This document shows, piece by piece, positions 8,245 through 18,320 of a stretch of 53,085 bases of DNA; the first letter of the stretch is position 1; every line of letters begins with the position of its first letter. Location of the stretch: the NCBI GenBank assembly GCA_003670925.1, contig QWQG01000149.1:1-53085 (forward strand), read 5' to 3'. Position numbers and translations under genes: made by a program. Under the pieces are notes generated by a model. It ran no database searches and was not told the DNA's origin. It saw nothing but the letters and a program-made list of their open reading frames with translations. Source of the stretch: Planctomycetota bacterium (GTDB taxonomy: Bacteria; Planctomycetota; Planctomycetia; Planctomycetales; Planctomycetaceae).

Positions 8245-9173
8245 GATGGCACCGCTACGCTGTCCATGATGATCCTGAGGATCTGAGACGCCCGCTGGCG
8301 ATGTCCTTCTCGCAACGCACCTCGACAGACGACACGATGTGCGAGCACCGGCAGTGCCGTTTCTTTAATATCATCGGGAATGACATAGTTGCGTTCCGAC
8401 ACCAGCGCTAGTGCTTGAGCGGCACGATACCAAGTCAGCACACCACGCGTACTCACACCGAGCGACAGTTCACTGTTTGCCCGCGTCCGTTCAATGATCT
8501 CCAGCATGTACTCGGCAAGCGACGGATCAACTGTCACCCTTTGAACCTGACGCTGCAAATCCTGAACCTGAGTGACAGATGCGGAGGCGGTCAACGTATC
8601 GACAGGTTGACCATCACGATGTCGCTTCAGGATTTCCAATTCGGATTTACGATCGGGATAACCGATGCTGAGGCACATCATGAAACGGTCCAATTGGTTC
8701 TCGGGCAAGGGATATGTGCCTTCAAATTCAAACGGATTTTGGGTGGCGATGACCAAAAAAGGATCAGGAAGTCTGTGTGTCGTGCCTTCAATCGACACCT
8801 GCCGTTCGCTCATCGCTTCGAGGAGCGCACTTTGCGTTCGCGGAGTTGTCCGATTGATTTCATCAGCGAGAAGCACGTTCGTGAAAATTGGACCACCGCG
8901 AAATTCGAACTCACCTGTCCCCGGTCGGTAGACGTTTCCACCTAAAATATCGCTGGGCAAAAGATCCGGCGTGAACTGCATGCGTGTAAATCCGCAACCA
9001 AGGGTTTTTGCCAAGGCGCGCGCCAGCGATGTTTTCCCTAGGCCCGGAGCGTCTTCCAGTAAAATGTGGCCACCCGCGAGGAGCGTGACCACGGACAATC
9101 TCACAATAGCAGACTTGCCAAGTACTGCTGATTCGACGTTGGCAATGATTTGTCGGACGACTTGCTGATTCAC
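8241..9173 (-). CDS. MoxR-family AAA+ ATPase
   Basis: A MoxR-type AAA+ protein of 310 residues. Walker A is GGHILLEDAPGLGKTSLA, Walker B is NVLLADEINRTTPRTQ, and sensor 1 is FLVIATQNPFEFEGTYPLPE, with the family-typical DRFMM following. MoxR proteins act as chaperone-like ATPases that mature metal-dependent or envelope complexes. Start GTG 9173 is preferred: GAGGAA lies 3-8 bases upstream and the start falls 16 bases after the stop of the lipoprotein gene. The frame is open to 9347, but that part overlaps the lipoprotein gene in another frame and looks unlike protein. The usual DUF58/vWA partner is not adjacent, which is unusual. Confidence 0.88.
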   Translation of the reverse strand: MNQQVVRQIIANVESAVLGKSAIVRLSVVTLLAGGHILLEDAPGLGKTSLARALAKTLGCGFTRMQFTPDLLPSDILGGNVYRPGTGEFEFRGGPIFTNVLLADEINRTTPRTQSALLEAMSERQVSIEGTTHRLPDPFLVIATQNPFEFEGTYPLPENQLDRFMMCLSIGYPDRKSELEILKRHRDGQPVDTLTASASVTQVQDLQRQVQRVTVDPSLAEYMLEIIERTRANSELSLGVSTRGVLTWYRAAQALALVSERNYVIPDDIKETALPVLAHRVVCRGALREGHRQRASQILRIIMDSVAVPS

Positions 9174-9189
9174 GATTTCCTCGCAGACC

Positions 9190-10167
9190 TTACGGTGTCT
9201 CGATATCAGGTACAACCAACAGTGGATCGTCAACCGGGGGCGTTTCTTGAGCAGGATCAGGTTGGGTCGTGGAAGACGGTTGAGCGTCGCCCCAAATTCC
9301 GAGGTCGTATCGTTTCCAAAATTCGTTGGCTGCCTGATTCTGATCAACCGTAGTCTGAATATAGACTAAACTCGTCATATTCCGAATGGTGTCGATTCCG
9401 GTCCGAATTCGTTCTGGCGAAAGGACGATGCGTTCAAGGCTCAGGTGGGCCAGAGGCCGCAAATCCATCACCGGCGTATTGGCGATATTCAGCCGTTTCA
9501 AACTCGACATTGTGGCGAGCGGAGCCAGATCAGCGACCTCTGTTCTTTCAAGGTCCAGACTCACAATTCGAGAGCCTGACAACGCCGCCAGATCTTGCAC
9601 TTTTGAGCCGGTCAGCCACAGCGTATTCAAGGGCATCTTCCGCAGGGCGTCCAGATCGCTGAACGGCAAATTGAGCACATTGAATTGCGTCAGTTGCATG
9701 CCTTCTAGAAAACTGAAATCGGTAACTTTGGTGTTCTGGATTTTCAGGATCTTTAAAGGCATCCCTCTCAACGCGGACAGATCGGCAACGTTCGTGTTTT
9801 CAAGCACTAGGCTTTCGAGTGGCATGCCAGTCAGGGGCGTTAGATCTGAAATGTAGGTGAAGCCTAGATCGAGACCTCGTAATGGAAGTCCCCTGAGAGG
9901 TTCGACGGACCGCAGTCCCGAGCGAAAAAGATTGGCTTCCACGACGTCGTTTCCTTCAACGAGAAATTTGGCCATCTCGTTGGCTCCCAACTGCGTGCGA
10001 AGCTTCTTGGGGTCTACCCGCAAGGTGGTCGTGTCGTTTTTCGCTGCACGCCGAGCCTGTTCGGCAGCGTTCAGTTTTGCGGGTTGTTCTGAGTTGCCGC
10101 ATCCGAGGCAAGTCGAAATGCAAAGCAGTACGATGTATGTGCTTACACGGGACGTGTGTTGCGTCAT
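9190..10167 (-). CDS. Leucine-rich-repeat lipoprotein
   Basis: Start ATG 10167 (325 residues) shares ATGA with the murD stop; the frame is open further upstream, but there it overlaps murD. The N-terminus is MTQHTSRVSTYIVLLCIS followed by TCLGCGNS, a signal peptide ending in a lipobox-like Cys. After a short linker come about eight repeats of roughly 23 residues with the pattern PLxxLxLxxTxVxDLxxL (for example GMPLESLVLENTNVADLSAL). This is the bacterial internalin-like LRR type common in planctomycetes. The C-terminus is Pro/Thr rich. It probably sits at a membrane facing the periplasm and binds a protein or polymer; the partner is unknown. Its fixed place between murD and moxR suggests a wall-related role. 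Confidence 0.75.
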   Translation of the reverse strand: MTQHTSRVSTYIVLLCISTCLGCGNSEQPAKLNAAEQARRAAKNDTTTLRVDPKKLRTQLGANEMAKFLVEGNDVVEANLFRSGLRSVEPLRGLPLRGLDLGFTYISDLTPLTGMPLESLVLENTNVADLSALRGMPLKILKIQNTKVTDFSFLEGMQLTQFNVLNLPFSDLDALRKMPLNTLWLTGSKVQDLAALSGSRIVSLDLERTEVADLAPLATMSSLKRLNIANTPVMDLRPLAHLSLERIVLSPERIRTGIDTIRNMTSLVYIQTTVDQNQAANEFWKRYDLGIWGDAQPSSTTQPDPAQETPPVDDPLLVVPDIETP

Positions 10168-11588
10168 GTGTTCGGGCTCCAATCTCTTGCCAGTGCGGAG
10201 AAAAGGTCTCCGCGTTCTCGAAAATCCTGAAACCATCCGTAGCTAGCGCAGCCTGGCGAGAGCAGTATGATATCGCCGCGTTGGCTAACCTCCGTCGCCA
10301 TCCGAAATGCCTCTCGAAAGTCTGTCGCGATTCTGATCTGCAGTTCACCCGGTTCGTGTGTCAGTAATTGACCAAGCTGGGGTGCAGTTTGGCCCATCAG
10401 CACAACGGCCGCCACGCGAGTTTGGATTTCAACAGCAAACGCCGCCAGATCCTGACCTTTGTCGTATCCTCCCGCCAGCAGGATAATGCGTCTAGGAAAA
10501 ACGTGCAGCGCCATCATGGCCGATTCTGGGGTTGTGGCGATGGAATCGTTCCAGAATTGTCGGCCCGCATGTTCTGCGACAAGTTGCAGGCGATGCGGCA
10601 GCGGCTGAAACGTCTGCAGGGCAGCGGAAAATTGCATTGAGTTGGCTCCCGCAAGCCAAGCGGCACAGGCGGCGGCAGCAATGTTGAGCTGATTGTGCTT
10701 ACCAGGAAGTTGCGGCGGCACAGCAAACCGAATCGCATCCTCAAATACGTGGCTCCGCAGAATTAACATTCCGCCTTCGAGAAAAGCGCCGTCGTCCCCG
10801 TGATCCGTAAGTCCAAATCGCAGACGGCCTCCGCGGACACGCCATGGATTATAGCTCGCGTGCGTTTCAAGATGTGTGTCATCGGGAATAATGGCAGCAT
10901 CGTCGGCAGTCTGCGCGTCAAAAATTGCCTGCTTGGCTTTGCGATAGCTGTCTTCAGATCCATGCCAGTCCAGATGATTGGGCGAGAAATTTGTCAGCAC
11001 GGCAATCCGTGGGGAGAATCGTTTTTCTCCAAGCAGGTGCAGTTGAAAACTGCTCAGTTCCAGAACCACGACATCCTGTGGTTGAATTAGATGAACCTGA
11101 TCCAACAGGCTGATTCCGATATTTCCACCAAGCCAGACTCGGCCTTGGAAATCAGGATTCGCGTACAGCAGCAAATGATGAAGCAGTGCTGTAGTCGTAG
11201 ATTTTCCATTGCTGCCAGTAACTGCGATCACAGATGCAGGACAGTGCCGCAGGAACAGTTCGATCTCGGTTGTCACATCGATCTGCAGGGATTTTGCCCG
11301 GACCACGAGTGGATGGTCAGGCCGAACTGCGGGATTGACAACCAGTAATTGGCAATCTGCAAGCAGATCGTCTGGATGACCATCTAACGCAAATCTTGTG
11401 ATCGGCAGATCTGACAACAACGCGAGCGAGTCTGCGAGGATTTCGGCACTCCGCTGATCTGTGACCGTAACAATTGCGGCGTGTTGACTCAAAAATTTGG
11501 CGGCGGCGACACCACCTCCGAACCGCCCTAGCCCCATGACTGTGGCGTGCATACCGGCATATGCTGAGAACGAACGCGAATTCAGCAC
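10164..11588 (-). CDS. murD: UDP-N-acetylmuramoyl-L-alanine--D-glutamate ligase
   Basis: MurD adds D-Glu to UDP-MurNAc-L-Ala in the cytoplasm during peptidoglycan precursor synthesis. Of 474 residues, the N-terminal Rossmann-like part carries HATVMGLGRFGGG. The central ATPase domain has the P-loop VTGSNGKSTT (about 123-132) and LELSSFQLH, then TNFSPNHLDWHGS. The C-terminal domain ends with LSPGCASYGWFQDFRERG, the family end motif. The length is normal. GTG 11588 is the first possible start after a stop; ATG 11552 (MHATVMGLG) is the alternative and would still leave the nucleotide-binding glycines. It is the first gene of a four-gene operon with overlapping stop-start codons. Its presence is evidence for a peptidoglycan pathway in this organism. 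Confidence 0.93.
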   Translation of the reverse strand: MLNSRSFSAYAGMHATVMGLGRFGGGVAAAKFLSQHAAIVTVTDQRSAEILADSLALLSDLPITRFALDGHPDDLLADCQLLVVNPAVRPDHPLVVRAKSLQIDVTTEIELFLRHCPASVIAVTGSNGKSTTTALLHHLLLYANPDFQGRVWLGGNIGISLLDQVHLIQPQDVVVLELSSFQLHLLGEKRFSPRIAVLTNFSPNHLDWHGSEDSYRKAKQAIFDAQTADDAAIIPDDTHLETHASYNPWRVRGGRLRFGLTDHGDDGAFLEGGMLILRSHVFEDAIRFAVPPQLPGKHNQLNIAAAACAAWLAGANSMQFSAALQTFQPLPHRLQLVAEHAGRQFWNDSIATTPESAMMALHVFPRRIILLAGGYDKGQDLAAFAVEIQTRVAAVVLMGQTAPQLGQLLTHEPGELQIRIATDFREAFRMATEVSQRGDIILLSPGCASYGWFQDFRERGDLFSALARDWSPNT

Positions 11589-11862
11589 GACTCATCTTCG
11601 TATTTTGAGGTCATCTTTCGAGGTCATGACATGGGAAGCAACGTAAAGTTGATTGCTCCTGACTACATAATGAATACAATAACGCCGGGAGGGCTGTATT
11701 TTCGAGGCTGCAGGCTGACTTACTTGTCAATTTTGCTGTTGGCAAACACCGTTTTTTGACTAGCACTCGGGTCTTCTGAACGCAAAGCTTGTGCAAGCAT
11801 GAACGCTGCCAACAGACTTTTGCTAAGACTGCACCACGTTTAAGGCCGCTTTTCCCCGAAAA

Positions 11863-13821
11863 ATGACAAGTACGGACTGGTTTATATTCATCGGTTTTTC
11901 CGTGGCGATGGTCGCTCTGACTTTGGTCGCGTTGATTCGAACGCGTTCGCCCGAGGAATACTTTACCGGCGGGCGGCGGTCTAAGTTTTTCACCACGATG
12001 CTGTTTGCGTTTGGGGCGGGAACCAGCCTTGATTCGCCATCGTCAGTGATGGCTGGGGCTTGGCGAAACGGGCTAGCGGGATTGTGGTGGCAGTTTTTAT
12101 GGCTGCCTGTCACGCCGTTTTACTGGGTTATTGCTCCGCTGCTGCGTCGCCTGCGTTCCGTCACGACGGCAGATTTCTTCGCACTGCGATTCGGGCCAGC
12201 CACTGCCGTGTTGTATTCCGTGTACGGGATCCTGATTGCGATTGTGCTGATGGCAGGCGTCCTCTTTAGCAGTGCTAGATTATTGGGAACGGTTACTGAT
12301 CCTTACTTTTCGGACGTCGCCACGCACCTGAAGATGCAGTTGCCAATGGTCAACATCGGTTCCATCTTTGAAACACCAGCAGTAGATCATCAACATTTGA
12401 TCACCTGGAAACTGGTGAAGCGGGATGACCTCATTGCCATCGGACTGGGTGTGATACTCGTCATCTTTGGTGGGATTGGTGGGTTGCGCGCAGCAATCCT
12501 CATCGACATGATTCATGGCGTCTTGGCAATAGTCCTGTCGCTCATTCTGCTACCCATGATTTTTCACCGCATCGGTGGCTTTGGGCAACTTCATCATGCC
12601 GCGGAATTGAAATCTGACATGTTCAATTTTGTGGCAAATTCAGACGCCACGCTTGGCAACGTAAATGAGCCTTTTACCCCGTTTTACCTCATCACGCTGT
12701 CAATCGCAGCATTGACGGGCATTATTGTTCAGCCGCATATCATCAGCATTTGCGGCTCAAGCAATACTGAGATGGGTGCGCGGATCGGTTTCACTTTTGG
12801 CAATCTTCTGAAACGAGCGATGGCGGTTGTCTGGACATTCACAGCTTTGGCTGCGATTGCATGGTATCTTGGGCCGTCCAGTCCCCTGCGTAATGAAAAC
12901 ATGCCCGGTGATGCAACTCTGCTGAACCAACTGGACAGCGTTGCAAAAGGGTTGGCAGTGGATGTTCCTGATACCGAACTGGCGGCTGCTCGGCAGACTG
13001 ATCTGCTGTTTTCCGAAGACCTATTTGGCAGAATCTCACGAGACATACTAGGAAGTGCCTGGCCGGGGATGCTGGGACTGGTGGCGGTGCTGGTGCTGAG
13101 TGCTGCCATCAGTCACTGTGGGACGCAGTTGATTTGCGCTAGCGGTCTGTTTGCCGAGTATTTGTATAAATATTATATCTACCTTGACGCCCCTCCCTCG
13201 CACTATGTCTGGCTCGGCAGGTTTTCCGCACCGGTCGTCGTGGCAATTGCGTTGCTGTTGCAGACATCGTTTGGGGATGTCACCGACGCGCTGCGACTGG
13301 CGATTAAGACGCCGGCAATTATTGGAATCAGCATGTGGATGGGCCTTTTCTGGACGCGGTGGAACCGAGCGTCTGTTTGGAGTACGACGTTGGTGGCCTC
13401 TTTTACCTCGCTAATCTGTGGATACTGGCCAGAAGAAGTTTACCGGACGCTGCCCGTCTTGAAGGAGATCATGTTTTATGAAACGCCTGACGGTCTGATC
13501 ATGCTAGATGCATGGAAGATCGTCTGCATTCTTGCGACTGGTCTCTTCGCGGGTGTCATTGCGACACTGCTTACCACGCATGAGTCGGACGATCTGCTGG
13601 AATATTTCTACAGCGTCATTCGAACGCCAGTTGCGCCTGATGAGGTGCCCACATTCCCGCGTTTTATTCCGGCTGAAGGTGAGGGTCTAGAACCCGTCTT
13701 CGCATTTTTCGGTTTTCAATTTCCTCAACCAACACGGCGCGGCGTGGCGGGATTTGTTGGGGCATGGCTGGTCGTGGTGGCGATGGTCTACCTCACCAAA
13801 TGGATCTCGCTTCTCGTATAG
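11863..13821 (+). CDS. Sodium:solute symporter family transporter
   Basis: A 652-residue integral membrane protein with about 13-14 hydrophobic segments across its length, starting with DWFIFIGFSVAMVALTLVA. The N-terminal region contains SPEEYFTGGRRSKFFTTML and FGAGTSLDSPSSVMAGAWR, the usual TM1-TM2 region of SSS proteins. TM3-TM4 read GLWWQFLWLPVTPFYWV. Such carriers take up sugars, amino acids or carboxylates with Na+; the substrate cannot be read from the sequence. A loop of about 50 residues near 130-180 is longer than usual. It starts at ATG 11863 with a poor ribosome site. It is a single gene, divergent from murD. Confidence 0.85.
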   Translation: MTSTDWFIFIGFSVAMVALTLVALIRTRSPEEYFTGGRRSKFFTTMLFAFGAGTSLDSPSSVMAGAWRNGLAGLWWQFLWLPVTPFYWVIAPLLRRLRSVTTADFFALRFGPATAVLYSVYGILIAIVLMAGVLFSSARLLGTVTDPYFSDVATHLKMQLPMVNIGSIFETPAVDHQHLITWKLVKRDDLIAIGLGVILVIFGGIGGLRAAILIDMIHGVLAIVLSLILLPMIFHRIGGFGQLHHAAELKSDMFNFVANSDATLGNVNEPFTPFYLITLSIAALTGIIVQPHIISICGSSNTEMGARIGFTFGNLLKRAMAVVWTFTALAAIAWYLGPSSPLRNENMPGDATLLNQLDSVAKGLAVDVPDTELAAARQTDLLFSEDLFGRISRDILGSAWPGMLGLVAVLVLSAAISHCGTQLICASGLFAEYLYKYYIYLDAPPSHYVWLGRFSAPVVVAIALLLQTSFGDVTDALRLAIKTPAIIGISMWMGLFWTRWNRASVWSTTLVASFTSLICGYWPEEVYRTLPVLKEIMFYETPDGLIMLDAWKIVCILATGLFAGVIATLLTTHESDDLLEYFYSVIRTPVAPDEVPTFPRFIPAEGEGLEPVFAFFGFQFPQPTRRGVAGFVGAWLVVVAMVYLTKWISLLV

Positions 13822-14042
13822 CCACATGTCATGATGCCGCATTGACACCGACGCGCCCTCACATTCGATCGATCTTCCAAAAGTCGATCCACGATGGTGC
13901 TTGTGGGCAACCGAGAATGGATCCAAGCCGATCCGGCCCAGCATGCCACGTCAGGTTGCCCTACGTTCTGCGTTCTGACACGATATGATCCGCGGGAGTG
14001 CCTCCCTAGGTTCTCAACTTGTTTTTCTAAATACGGTGACAG

Positions 14043-17000
14043 ATGCAGTGCTTCAGAAATTCCGATCCGCACGGATGCTGTAGACTCATGCTGTTGCTCT
14101 CAATCATCAGCGGTGGCGGCCATACACGCGTTGCCGCCGACGAAGAGAACATCCTCCCGGGGCTACATTGCTTGGTGACTGACGGGAAGCACGTTGTCAC
14201 AAGAATCGATTGGCGGCCTAGTTTCGACTGGACAGGTTCTCGTATTGAGAGTCGCATTGCTGACGTGCAATCCGTGACATGGTCCGGAAATTTGCTAGTT
14301 CGCTCGCGCGGGCGTCATACGTTTCATGCCCAATTGGCGGGTGCGGTGCAGGTTATTGTTAACGATCAGGTTGTATTGGCGGAGGATGGGGCTAACGTTT
14401 TTGTTTCCGGGACGGCAACAGACTTCTCGGCTGGAGATCACCGAATTCAGATTGTATTTAAGCCAAAGCTAAAAGATGCGGGCACGAAAGTTCCGCCAGA
14501 CTTTAGGATGCAGTTGTTTTGGTCGTCTCCGGATTTTACGCTCGAGCCAATTCCGGCGGATGTGTTGACACATGCGGAGGAACACAAGGCGTCTCCGGCT
14601 CACCAGGGCAGAATGCTTGTCGATGCCCATCGTTGCGCAGCATGCCACTCAGGTCTGGACGAGTTGCCGACGCTCAAGGCACCCAGCTTGCAGCGACTCC
14701 GTGGTAACACAAGCAATGCCGATATTGTTCGCAGACTGACGCACCCGGAGACTGTCGATGTTGGGAGTTTGATGCCTGCATTCGAGTTTTCGGAATCAGA
14801 AGCAAAAGATGTGGCCGAGTTTCTGTTTGATGGCTCGGAAGCTAGCGGCACAGTCATCTCGCAACACAAACAATACACGCCCGAAGATATTGATGCCGGG
14901 CAAAAACTGTTGCTCACGACAGGTTGCGTTGTTTGTCATGCGACGTCGCAGCTGCCACGAGGCTTCGAGCCGCAAGCGGCTCCCTATCATGGACCTGATC
15001 TATCAACCGTCACCGAACGTCGAAGTGCGGCATGGTTGACAACGTGGTTAAAGACGCCGCAAGCGATCAATCCTGAGCATCGCATGCCCATTTTCACGCT
15101 TACGGAAGATGAACAGAGACAAATCGTCGCAGCCTTGCTTCAGAAGTCTGAGTCTGCCCTGGAGAGTTCCGGTACAGAGAATGTGTCAGATATCGCGGCC
15201 GTCGTGCGTGGTCGTGAGTTGGTTCTAAAAGCGAACTGCGCAGCTTGTCACCGCATTTCCGGAATTCAACAGCCAAAATCTACAAAAACCCGTCCATTCG
15301 CTGACAAAACGAACAATGCTGCACACGACTGTATTGCAGTTCCAACACAGGCCGTCAACACAGATGCCGCGCGACTGCCGCGATTCCAGCTGAATGCGAT
15401 TCAACGCGAAAAAATCCGAAGCTGGCTGATTACTTTAACTGCAAATCTGCCGCCGTCTGCCGAATTTGCCCGAGGAGAACTTCTGCTGCATCGCCACGGC
15501 TGCGTGGCCTGCCACGATCGCGATGAGCAAACCGGACTGTCCGCAATGGCAGCCACAATTGAAGCGCGCCGATCTGATCTGCGGGGACAAAGTCCAGCAT
15601 TGATTCCCCCGCCGCTGACAGCTGTCGGCGACAGACTCCGCGACGATTATTTATTTCAGGCCGTGGCAGGTGAACATCAAGAACGTCGCCTTCCGTGGTT
15701 GCTGGTGCGGATGCCGCGTTTTGAATTCTCGCCGGAGGATCGTCAAAGCATCGTGCGCTACTTTGTCGGCTCAGATCGGATTCCTGAATCTGCGGATGTG
15801 GCGCGCCGCGAATTGTTTACGCATCTTGATCCCCAACACCCTGTGATTGCTACTACCAGTGACTTATTACTTGGAAACCAACTCGCCGGGGCTGGTGGAT
15901 TCAACTGCATTGCCTGCCACACTGCTGGTTTGTATGAACCGAGGCATGTCGCGATCGGAACACGCGGTTCAAATATTATGACAATGGGCCAGCGTGTGCG
16001 TTCAAGATACTTTATGCGTTGGATGCGAAATCCGATTCGCGTGGTCCCAGGAATCGAAATGCCGGCAATCCGAAAGCCCGTCAGTGGCTTGCCGGAAGAA
16101 TCGCTTTCAGAGCAGATTGCGGTACTCTGGAAGGCTTTGGCCGATCCGAAGTTTTCGCCACCGACTGTCGCCAGTCGCTACGAGCAATTCGTCACGCTTT
16201 CCCCCGGCGATTCTCCGCGCGTGATTCGAGACGTCTTCACGATTGGCAACACGAAAGAACACGAATCAGTGGCACGCGCCTTTGCGGTAGGATTTAATAA
16301 CGGTCAAAATCTGTTGCTGGATCTTGACGCGATGCAGTTGAGACAGTGGACAATTGGCGAATTCGCGCGGCAGCGTACCGAGGGAAAAAGTTGGTATTGG
16401 GACCTCGCTGGCGTAACTCTAATGGAGCCAAAGGGCGATCGTCCATTTGTCAGCCTAATGCAAGCGGACAAGCCCGATGCGCCACTCATGCTTCCCGTGA
16501 TCGATGAGCGTCGTCAGGCCGAATTGTTGTCATACCGCGTTACGAGTGGGTCAGTTTCGCTACGTGTGCGTTTTTATTTTGATCTCCAGCATGCCGATGG
16601 CAAACCAGATCGAGAGTTGCCCCCACATTCGCCGCTTACCGCATGGAATGATCCTGATCGACCGCTAATTGAGACGATCCTGTCCTTCGAACTGAAGCCG
16701 TTCTCCGGGGAGAATAATCATTCGGGCTGGACGTGGGATGTCGTTGCTGAAGAGTGCCCCGCGCCATACGCCTTGCAACTTGGTACGGCAACTCCTCAAA
16801 AACTACAAGGCGAGATTCCGGGAAGTGTCTCGTATGTTTCCGCAGTTCAGTCTGATCTTTTGCCAGACGCTCCACGTCTCACCGAGGGCGAAGGTGTGAC
16901 TTTAAAATATCTGTGTCACGTCAAACCGCTTATTCTTCCACTCCCGCCTGGAGCAAAAGAATCCAGCATCGCCGAGCCTATCACCGCGGTCCCAGGATTT

Positions 17001-18320
17001 GAGGGTCGACGGTTGCCGATTGGATCTGCAATCATGCCGACCGGTATGGCGTGGCTCGCGGACGGTCGCATGGTGATGTCATCGCTGAAGGGAGACGTGT
17101 GGATTTTAAGCGACACGGACAATGACGAATTGGCGGATACGATGGCCATTTTCGCTGACGGCCTTTCCGCACCATATGGAATTCAGATTGATGGCGATTC
17201 CATTCTGGTTGCCCACAAGCCAGAATTGCTGCGAATGCGTGATACAGACGGTGACGGACGGGCCGATGAGTTCAAGGTCGTAGCGTCTGGCTGGGGGTTC
17301 AGCGATGATTATCATGACTGGACGACGGGACTCGCGCGTAATCACGATGGCGATTTGTTCGTCGGCTTGGGCAGTGACTATTCACAAAACAAGCGAGCTG
17401 CCGACAACGATCGCTGGCGTGGCGCTATCCTGAAGATCGATTCTATCGGACATATCTCGCCGATCGCAACAGCGTTTCGATTTCCGATGGGACTGGCCTT
17501 TGATCGCAAGCAGAATTTGTTTGCCACCGACAATCAAGGCGTGCAGAACACATTCAATGAGATCAATCATGTGATCTTCGGAAAACACTACGGCGTTCCC
17601 TCACGACACGCAGTAGCCACCGTGGAGCCTGCGGAAATGCCGGCCGTAATGGTGCCACATCCATGGACGCGAAGCGTCAACAGTCTCTTGTTTTTTCCAG
17701 ACACGTTTCCCAATGCGGATCTAGCGGGACATGGGATCGGTTGCGAGTACGATACGCGATGTCTAATTCGTTTCACGCTGCAAGAAGTTCACGGCGTACA
17801 ACAAGGCGCATGTTATCGCTTTAGCCGTCCGGATCAGGCTGCCGGAGGCGGTAATTTTGTGGGGCCGGTAGCATCTGCCATTGGTCGCGACGGCGCTTTA
17901 TATATTGGCAGTATTTGGGACAGCGGCTGGCAGGGCGGCGCCAACACAGGCTGTATCGAACGCCTGACGGTGGGTCCCTCGATGCCCAACGGAATTCGGG
18001 AAATCCGCGCAACAGTTGCCGGCTTTGAGGTGACATTCTTTCAACCTCTGAAAAACGCAGCACTGATGAGTACCGTGTCGACATGGTCCGTTCGGGGATC
18101 CACAAGGTTGTGGAGCGGCAGTTATGCCACCCCAGATTCAGAACGGTATTCGCTCACACCGACATCCGTGGATTTATCTCATGATCGCAAGATCGCAATG
18201 CTGAATGTGCAGCCGCTGAAAGCTGGTTTCGTCTATGAAATCGGAGTCCTTGAATCAGTGGCGACCCCGGAAGCACTGTGGCCGGCAGCTGGATTTTATT
18301 CGATGAAGGCCGTACCGTAA
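14043..18320 (+). CDS. Giant secreted protein: PA14-like domain, five c-type haem motifs, propeller dehydrogenase
   Basis: A 1425-residue protein with an N-terminal signal region (LMLLLSIISGGG). Residues about 40-175 resemble a PA14/carbohydrate-binding sandwich (LVRSRGRHTFHAQLAG, then FSAGDHRIQIVFKP). Then follow five CxxCH haem-attachment motifs: CAACH about 197, CVVCH about 295, CAACH about 399, CVACH about 489 and CIACH about 621, each in a cytochrome-c-like setting with GR or GE before it. After a beta-rich middle part, residues about 985-1310 form a propeller like the planctomycete membrane-bound dehydrogenase or sugar-dehydrogenase family. It contains calcium-like DTDGDGRADE and PMGLAFD. 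The protein likely acts outside the cytoplasm as an electron-transferring oxidoreductase on a bound carbohydrate; the substrate is unknown. Confidence 0.75.
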   Translation: MQCFRNSDPHGCCRLMLLLSIISGGGHTRVAADEENILPGLHCLVTDGKHVVTRIDWRPSFDWTGSRIESRIADVQSVTWSGNLLVRSRGRHTFHAQLAGAVQVIVNDQVVLAEDGANVFVSGTATDFSAGDHRIQIVFKPKLKDAGTKVPPDFRMQLFWSSPDFTLEPIPADVLTHAEEHKASPAHQGRMLVDAHRCAACHSGLDELPTLKAPSLQRLRGNTSNADIVRRLTHPETVDVGSLMPAFEFSESEAKDVAEFLFDGSEASGTVISQHKQYTPEDIDAGQKLLLTTGCVVCHATSQLPRGFEPQAAPYHGPDLSTVTERRSAAWLTTWLKTPQAINPEHRMPIFTLTEDEQRQIVAALLQKSESALESSGTENVSDIAAVVRGRELVLKANCAACHRISGIQQPKSTKTRPFADKTNNAAHDCIAVPTQAVNTDAARLPRFQLNAIQREKIRSWLITLTANLPPSAEFARGELLLHRHGCVACHDRDEQTGLSAMAATIEARRSDLRGQSPALIPPPLTAVGDRLRDDYLFQAVAGEHQERRLPWLLVRMPRFEFSPEDRQSIVRYFVGSDRIPESADVARRELFTHLDPQHPVIATTSDLLLGNQLAGAGGFNCIACHTAGLYEPRHVAIGTRGSNIMTMGQRVRSRYFMRWMRNPIRVVPGIEMPAIRKPVSGLPEESLSEQIAVLWKALADPKFSPPTVASRYEQFVTLSPGDSPRVIRDVFTIGNTKEHESVARAFAVGFNNGQNLLLDLDAMQLRQWTIGEFARQRTEGKSWYWDLAGVTLMEPKGDRPFVSLMQADKPDAPLMLPVIDERRQAELLSYRVTSGSVSLRVRFYFDLQHADGKPDRELPPHSPLTAWNDPDRPLIETILSFELKPFSGENNHSGWTWDVVAEECPAPYALQLGTATPQKLQGEIPGSVSYVSAVQSDLLPDAPRLTEGEGVTLKYLCHVKPLILPLPPGAKESSIAEPITAVPGFEGRRLPIGSAIMPTGMAWLADGRMVMSSLKGDVWILSDTDNDELADTMAIFADGLSAPYGIQIDGDSILVAHKPELLRMRDTDGDGRADEFKVVASGWGFSDDYHDWTTGLARNHDGDLFVGLGSDYSQNKRAADNDRWRGAILKIDSIGHISPIATAFRFPMGLAFDRKQNLFATDNQGVQNTFNEINHVIFGKHYGVPSRHAVATVEPAEMPAVMVPHPWTRSVNSLLFFPDTFPNADLAGHGIGCEYDTRCLIRFTLQEVHGVQQGACYRFSRPDQAAGGGNFVGPVASAIGRDGALYIGSIWDSGWQGGANTGCIERLTVGPSMPNGIREIRATVAGFEVTFFQPLKNAALMSTVSTWSVRGSTRLWSGSYATPDSERYSLTPTSVDLSHDRKIAMLNVQPLKAGFVYEIGVLESVATPEALWPAAGFYSMKAVP

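Noticed and set aside
9174-9347. Longer N-terminus for the MoxR ATPase
   Set aside because: Would overlap the lipoprotein gene; GTG 9173 has GAGGAA right before it.
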